Positions 59,606-64,000 of a DNA stretch of 64,000 nucleotides are shown in pieces. Location of the stretch: positions 3,378,001-3,442,000 of the forward strand of contig NC_087099.1 of assembly GCF_963855985.1 (NCBI RefSeq), given 5' to 3'. This stretch comes from Ostrinia nubilalis. Taxonomy: Eukaryota > Arthropoda > Insecta > Lepidoptera > Crambidae. How positions within the stretch are numbered: the stretch's first letter is position 1; every line of letters begins with the position of its first letter. The notes under the pieces were generated by a model that saw nothing but the letters and a program-made list of their open reading frames with translations, was not told the DNA's origin and searched no databases. The translations under genes and the position numbers were made by a program.

Positions 59606-60191
59606 AGATAGATGAGTCTGAGGAATTACGTCACCGATTAGTTTGCTAGATACAACGCCGCTCACTTCGCTCGCCGCTCACTTGAGCTTAATAACTTATT
59701 ATGCTGTACCCACTAACAACTTAACTATAAGCGCTTTGGTATTCGCTATGAACATGTTAAAGCATTAACCTATTCTATTAATATTTTACCTCCTTATTAA
59801 TAAAAAGTTACACTAGGGATGAACACTGGATTAAAATGTCATTTCTACACCTAGAGGGTGTAACTTATATTAATAACAGGGTACATTACAAGCACATTAC
59901 AATTCAAAAACAAAGTTGTTTGTGTGAGACTGATGCCTGTAATAGGTATTTGCATACCTGTAGTACAAGTCATCAGGGTTAATAAGTAAGTTTGTGGAAA
60001 TGGATGGATCGTACCTACTCAAACATATTTTGATACTCTTTCACAGAAAATGTACTGAACGAATGTTAGTAGAACTTTACAGTTATAAAAAAAGTTATTA
60101 CTTACATCATTATGTTCATACATCAGTATAACAGGCTGTAATTTATAACTATGTATATCCAGTAGGTAATTAGCCAAACTGCAACGTTAAA

Positions 60192-60320
60192 GGCTGATTT
60201 TTCAATCGTCGGATAACTTTTAACTAAAGAATAAGTTTGGCACATTGACAGTTTCAGTGTGGAAAATATGTCAAAATGACAAGTTTATTCTTCAGTTAAA
60301 AGATATCAGATGATTGAAAA
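60192..60320. mobile_element. Small MITE 'GGCTGATTTTTCAATC'
   Basis: GGCTGATTTTTCAATCGTCG and AGATGATTGAAAA, with inner TTTTAACTAAAGAATAA and TTATTCTTCAGTTAAAA, are inverted. It abuts or interrupts the left tip of the large palindrome. Confidence 0.65.
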
Positions 60321-62241
60321 TAGTCCAGTCAAATTAGACATGAACCCTGCAATAATTCGCATACAGCTGAAAATTGGTACGAATGTTCGGAGCACCATTA
60401 TGAATTAACTGTGAAAAGTCCCCATCGATCCGACGTGTGCTAAAAAAAAAATTCAAGGTCAAACTTAAAAAATACGGGTTTTTGAGATTTTCAGCCAAAC
60501 GGTAAGTTTTATCACAAAAATATGTATGACAAGGTTTAAGACCATACAATTATCTATCAAAATTGTCTATACACTTTCTCCTAAGAGTCAGCGTTTCTGA
60601 GATTCGATGATCCGAAGAGTCAAAAAAGTGTTTTCTTCATAACGGTCTTACACATAAATCCAATGTGATATCGCCTCGTGCCACGACTCAGCATTGTATC
60701 ATGATGTGTTGTCGACGTCGAATATAAAATAATCAACCTCAATGTCGTCTGTCATCTTTAATTATCGAAAAATGGGTGCAACTTTGACGAAGGACTGCAC
60801 CGTAAGTTTCTAAGATACGAAGTTTTCGTGTCTATTATGTTTAAGAGCTCTTATATGCACACGTCACTACTCTACTTGTAACTCTATGGTCACTCTTTTA
60901 GCCCGACCAAGTTAGACAGTCCAGGTTATAATAATTCACATAGAGCTGAAAATTTGTATGAATGTTAAGAACACCATCCTAAATGAAATGTCAAAAGTCC
61001 CCGACGATCCGTCATTTAAAAAAAAAGTTTTCGAAGTCCCAAGTTTTTTGCATTTTTTGGCCAAGTAGTAAATTTATCATAAAAATAGATAATAAAAACT
61101 AGTAGATCATAAAATTATCTATTAAAATTGTCTTTACCCCTTTTTCCTAAGAGTCACCGATTATGAGGTAGAACGATTCAAAAAGTTAGTTTTGATGTTC
61201 TCGTTATATGCACATGTTTCCACAACACCTATGAGGGTTATTTGGCGTATTTTTTTTTACCAGGTTTCCCCAGTAGGCCTTTTTTAAGATGTATTTGTTA
61301 TCCTGTTCAATTCAAAACTATTTTAATAGAGTTGAAGTTGTGGACTTTTGGAGTAGTTAACAGAATGCGAATTCTCCAACTTTTTGCATCGTTACCACAT
61401 AAACGGTGACTCTTAGGAAAAAGGGGCAAAGACAATTTTAATAGATAATTTTATGATCTACTACTATTTCTTATCATTTCTTATGATAAGTTTACTGTTT
61501 GGCGGAAAAATGCAAAAAACTTGGACTTCGTAATTTTTTTTTTCAAATGACGGATCGCTGGGGACTTTTGACATTTCATTAAGGATGGTGTTCTCAACAA
61601 TCACACAAATTTTCAGCTCTATGCGAATTATTATAACCTGGATTTTCTGACTTGACCGGGCTAAAAGAGTGACCATAGAGTTACAAGTAGAGTAGTGACG
61701 TGTGCATATAAGAGCTCTTAAACATAATAGACACGAAAACTTCGTATCTTAGAAACTCACGGTGCAGTCCTTCGTCTAAGTTGCAAACATTTTTCGACAA
61801 TTAAAGATGACAAATGACATTAAGGTTAATCATTTTATATTCGACGTCGACAACACATCATGATACAATGCTGAGTCGTGGTACGAGGCGATATCACATT
61901 GGATTTATGTGTAAGACCGTTATGAAGAAAACACTTTTTTGACTCTTCGGATCATCGAATCTCAGAAACGCTGACTCTTAGGAGAAAGTGTATAGACAAT
62001 TTTGATAGATAATTGTATGGTCTTAAACCTTGTCATACATATTTTTGTGATAAAACTTACCGTTTGGCTGAAAATCTCAAAAACCCGTATTTTTTAAGTT
62101 TGACCTTGAATTTTTTTTTTAGCACACGTCGGATCGATGGGGACTTTTCACAGTTAATTCATAATGGTGCTCCGAACATTCGTACCAATTTTCAGCTGTA
62201 TGCGAATTATTGCAGGGTTCATGTCTAATTTGACTGGACTA
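60321..62241. mobile_element. 1.9-kb palindromic element
   Basis: Arms 60321-61185 and 61372-62241 (about 865 bp each) are inverted copies around a spacer of about 186 bp. The outer 220 bp are so alike that both strands give the same 71-codon frame (M-Y-G-L-K-P-C-H-T-Y-F). That frame is non-coding in appearance. Within each arm an outer and an inner block (for example 60340-60590 and 60925-61165) are diverged direct repeats about 585 bp apart. No transposase was found. Confidence 0.85.
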
Positions 62242-63389
62242 AAAATCGGCCCTAAGTGTCAGTCAGTTGTGGCCAACTGAATTTCACACGGGTAAAGTTA
62301 AACCGCAAGCAAAAATTTTTAAAATTAAACCATAGATTTTTATCCCTGGTCTGCAATAAGAGATGGCCAAAAAAAACAAAGCACGATCGCATAGTCAATA
62401 TTTATCTTACCAAAAGTAATCACTTGAAGAAAAACTCCAGAGAGTCTCCGATCCCGAAATCAAACCGCGAAGGACGAAACCTTTTAGATAAATTTCAGTT
62501 TGTTTCTCTCCTAAAGTTTCAAACACATTTATTAGGCTTTGCAAAGACTGTTTATCATCCATATAACAGTTTGAAGTACAAACGATAGCACATCAAGCTT
62601 TACACATAGCTCTTACGTAGTTGTAATAGAGTCGTTTCTGCAAGAAGCTGTATAGGCTGATGTGCTCTCTGTACTAGAAACAAAGTTGGGAAATAGTAAC
62701 AAGCGCTAACTAGAACGGCAGGTGGAAGTTTTAATTAAATTCAACTTCTGATTTCTGCATCGATAGTAAGTAGCTGGTTCGCGTCACCGAGCGCTTATTA
62801 GGGAATCGCACGAAAAATGTAACGACAACTGGTTGTGTTTTGGGTGAATTGTGAAATAATACGTTAATCTGAGACTTTCAGACCTCCTAATCATAAAAAA
62901 ACTTTATTTATTGCTACTTACTACACTACAGGATCATTACATACCATTGTTTTGATTGTGTGAAAAACTGTTTAAAATTACAAGTAATAGAATTTCCTTG
63001 AGCGAGAGTAACTAAAACACCTTAAAATGTATGCGAATCATTTCCGCCACATGAAAAAGCCGCCGCTGAAATGATGATTCGATATGAATTTCAGCTCACC
63101 TAATGTTTTTCGAGTGTATGTATGTAATTATGTATGTATATTTCTTTGGCACGGCCTACAGCCTGAACGGCTTTGATTCACGATCAAGGCCATTTATCCT
63201 GATTGAATCAATTCTAATTTCGAACGATGCCAAAATAGTTCGCCTGTCCGCATAACTTGGTAGTGTAACTGCTTTATATTCACAGAGCTTCCTCCGGGAT
63301 AATCAGGATACGTAGCATTCTCTATCCACTTTGATAGGACAAGCAAGCATTTCACTTGCAGTGGTTGATTTATCGATTAAATGTAACTA
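62242..63389. other. No gene recognised
   Basis: A plus frame of 110 codons (62256-62588) is lysine- and asparagine-rich with no motif or splice context. The segment around 63118-63180 has TGTATGTATG repeats, as beside some Helitrons. Confidence 0.3.
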
Positions 63390-63560
63390 CACGTCCGAGC
63401 CGGAAGACGTAGCGTGGGTAGGCCTCCCACTAGGTGGACCGACGATCTGGTGAAGGTCGCGGGAGGTGCCTGGATGCGAGCGGCGCAGGACCGGCCTTTG
63501 TGGAAATCCTTGGGGGAGGCCTTTGTCCAGCAGTGGACATCTTTTGGCTGAAACGAACGG
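63390..63560 (+). pseudogene. RTE-like retrotransposon 3' end
   Basis: The frame reads G-R-R-S-V-G-R-P-P-T-R-W-T-D-D-L-V-K-V-A-G and ends Q-Q-W-T-S-F-G-stop-N-E-R, matching the last 55 codons of 29293-29700, then AAACGAACG. It is 5'-truncated. Confidence 0.75.
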
Positions 63561-63618
63561 ACATGTCCGAATTGCAAGTGGAGATCTTTGTTAATAAAAA
63601 ATAACTTAAATATCTGGC

Positions 63619-63739
63619 GGGCTAGGATGCGCGTCGTGATAAAATCTTATCGACGATTTAAGACAGCAAATGGCCTATCAGGTACCTAAAATCGATAAAA
63701 TGGTGCGATAAAAGCTTATCGTGGCGCGCATCCTAGGCT
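63619..63739. mobile_element. MITE 'GGCTAGGATGCGCG', 121 bp
   Basis: Ends GGGCTAGGATGCGCGTCGTG and CGTGGCGCGCATCCTAGGCT are inverted; inner TTATCG/CGATAA words also pair. Confidence 0.75.
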
Positions 63740-64000
63740 TATTGGTCGTGTCATAAATCCGTGTCGCAATTTGAATTTCATATTCTGTAAAACTCTTGCT
63801 TGTAGAACTGCATGACGTATTACTTCAAAGTTTTGCATTTAAGCGAGTTTCACATTTTCACAGAATTGCAGTAGAATAGGAGCTCTTTAAATGTATCTCT
63901 ATTCATAACTTTAAAGTAGGTACTTCTTTCTAAAGTAACATAGTTTATTTGGAACGAAATCTTAAAAAAATTCATGAAAATGGCGAATGTTTAATTCAAC

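Noticed and set aside
60334..62228. Identical 71-codon frames on opposite strands, as a duplicated gene
   Set aside because: They lie in the near-identical arms of a palindromic element, include a poly-A-derived F-F-F run, and lack any protein-family motif. Their identity reflects arm identity, not coding constraint.

Overview
The window looks like nuclear DNA from a moth or butterfly (Lepidoptera). It is AT-rich, has no long host open reading frame, and carries repeats typical of that order: Lep1-type Helitrons, a tRNA-derived SINE with a TTTA tail, 3' ends of an RTE-like endonuclease/reverse-transcriptase retrotransposon, LINE tails of TTTGAC/TTTGAA type, and many short terminal-inverted-repeat (TIR) elements. 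I cannot name the species.

Host coding signal is sparse. On the minus strand two short GC-rich blocks have good splice sites: 15062-15134 (73 bp) and 2282-2371 (90 bp, about 12.7 kb further downstream). Their phases fit. Joined at the consensus acceptor, the first block ends exactly in an ATG and the second continues as a signal-peptide-like hydrophobic segment. Joined two bases later, a longer frame runs into the same segment as a membrane helix. The window is therefore probably intron of a large minus-strand gene, with the 3' part beyond position 1 and the 5' part upstream of 15134. A weaker candidate exon is at 49257-49320. GC-rich blocks at 57.5-58.9 kb could hold a promoter or 5' exon, but this is only suggestive.

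From left to right: 1-9.3 kb holds the hydrophobic exon, Helitrons, a SINE fragment, a nested MITE pair and a 201-bp foldback. 9.35-11.08 kb is a satellite of about 178-bp monomers with a 747-bp higher-order unit containing a hAT MITE. 12.5-32 kb has scattered MITEs, retroposon pieces and RTE ends. 32.6-35.1 kb holds a Lep1 Helitron, a full SINE and two Helitrons in head-to-head inverted orientation. 37.9-38.7 kb has two hAT MITEs with perfect 8-bp target duplications.

40.59-48.76 kb is a nested stack of mobile elements. A Helitron is split by an 8.0-kb TA-target element, which is split by a 5.5-kb element with about 850-bp near-identical terminal inverted repeats, which is split by a 1.03-kb TIR element, which is split by a poly-A retroposon. 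Target duplications mark the levels. 49-57 kb holds further MITEs, microsatellites and a Lep1 Helitron. 60.3-62.2 kb is a second large palindrome, with arms of about 870 bp. No transposase gene is intact; the elements are non-autonomous or truncated.
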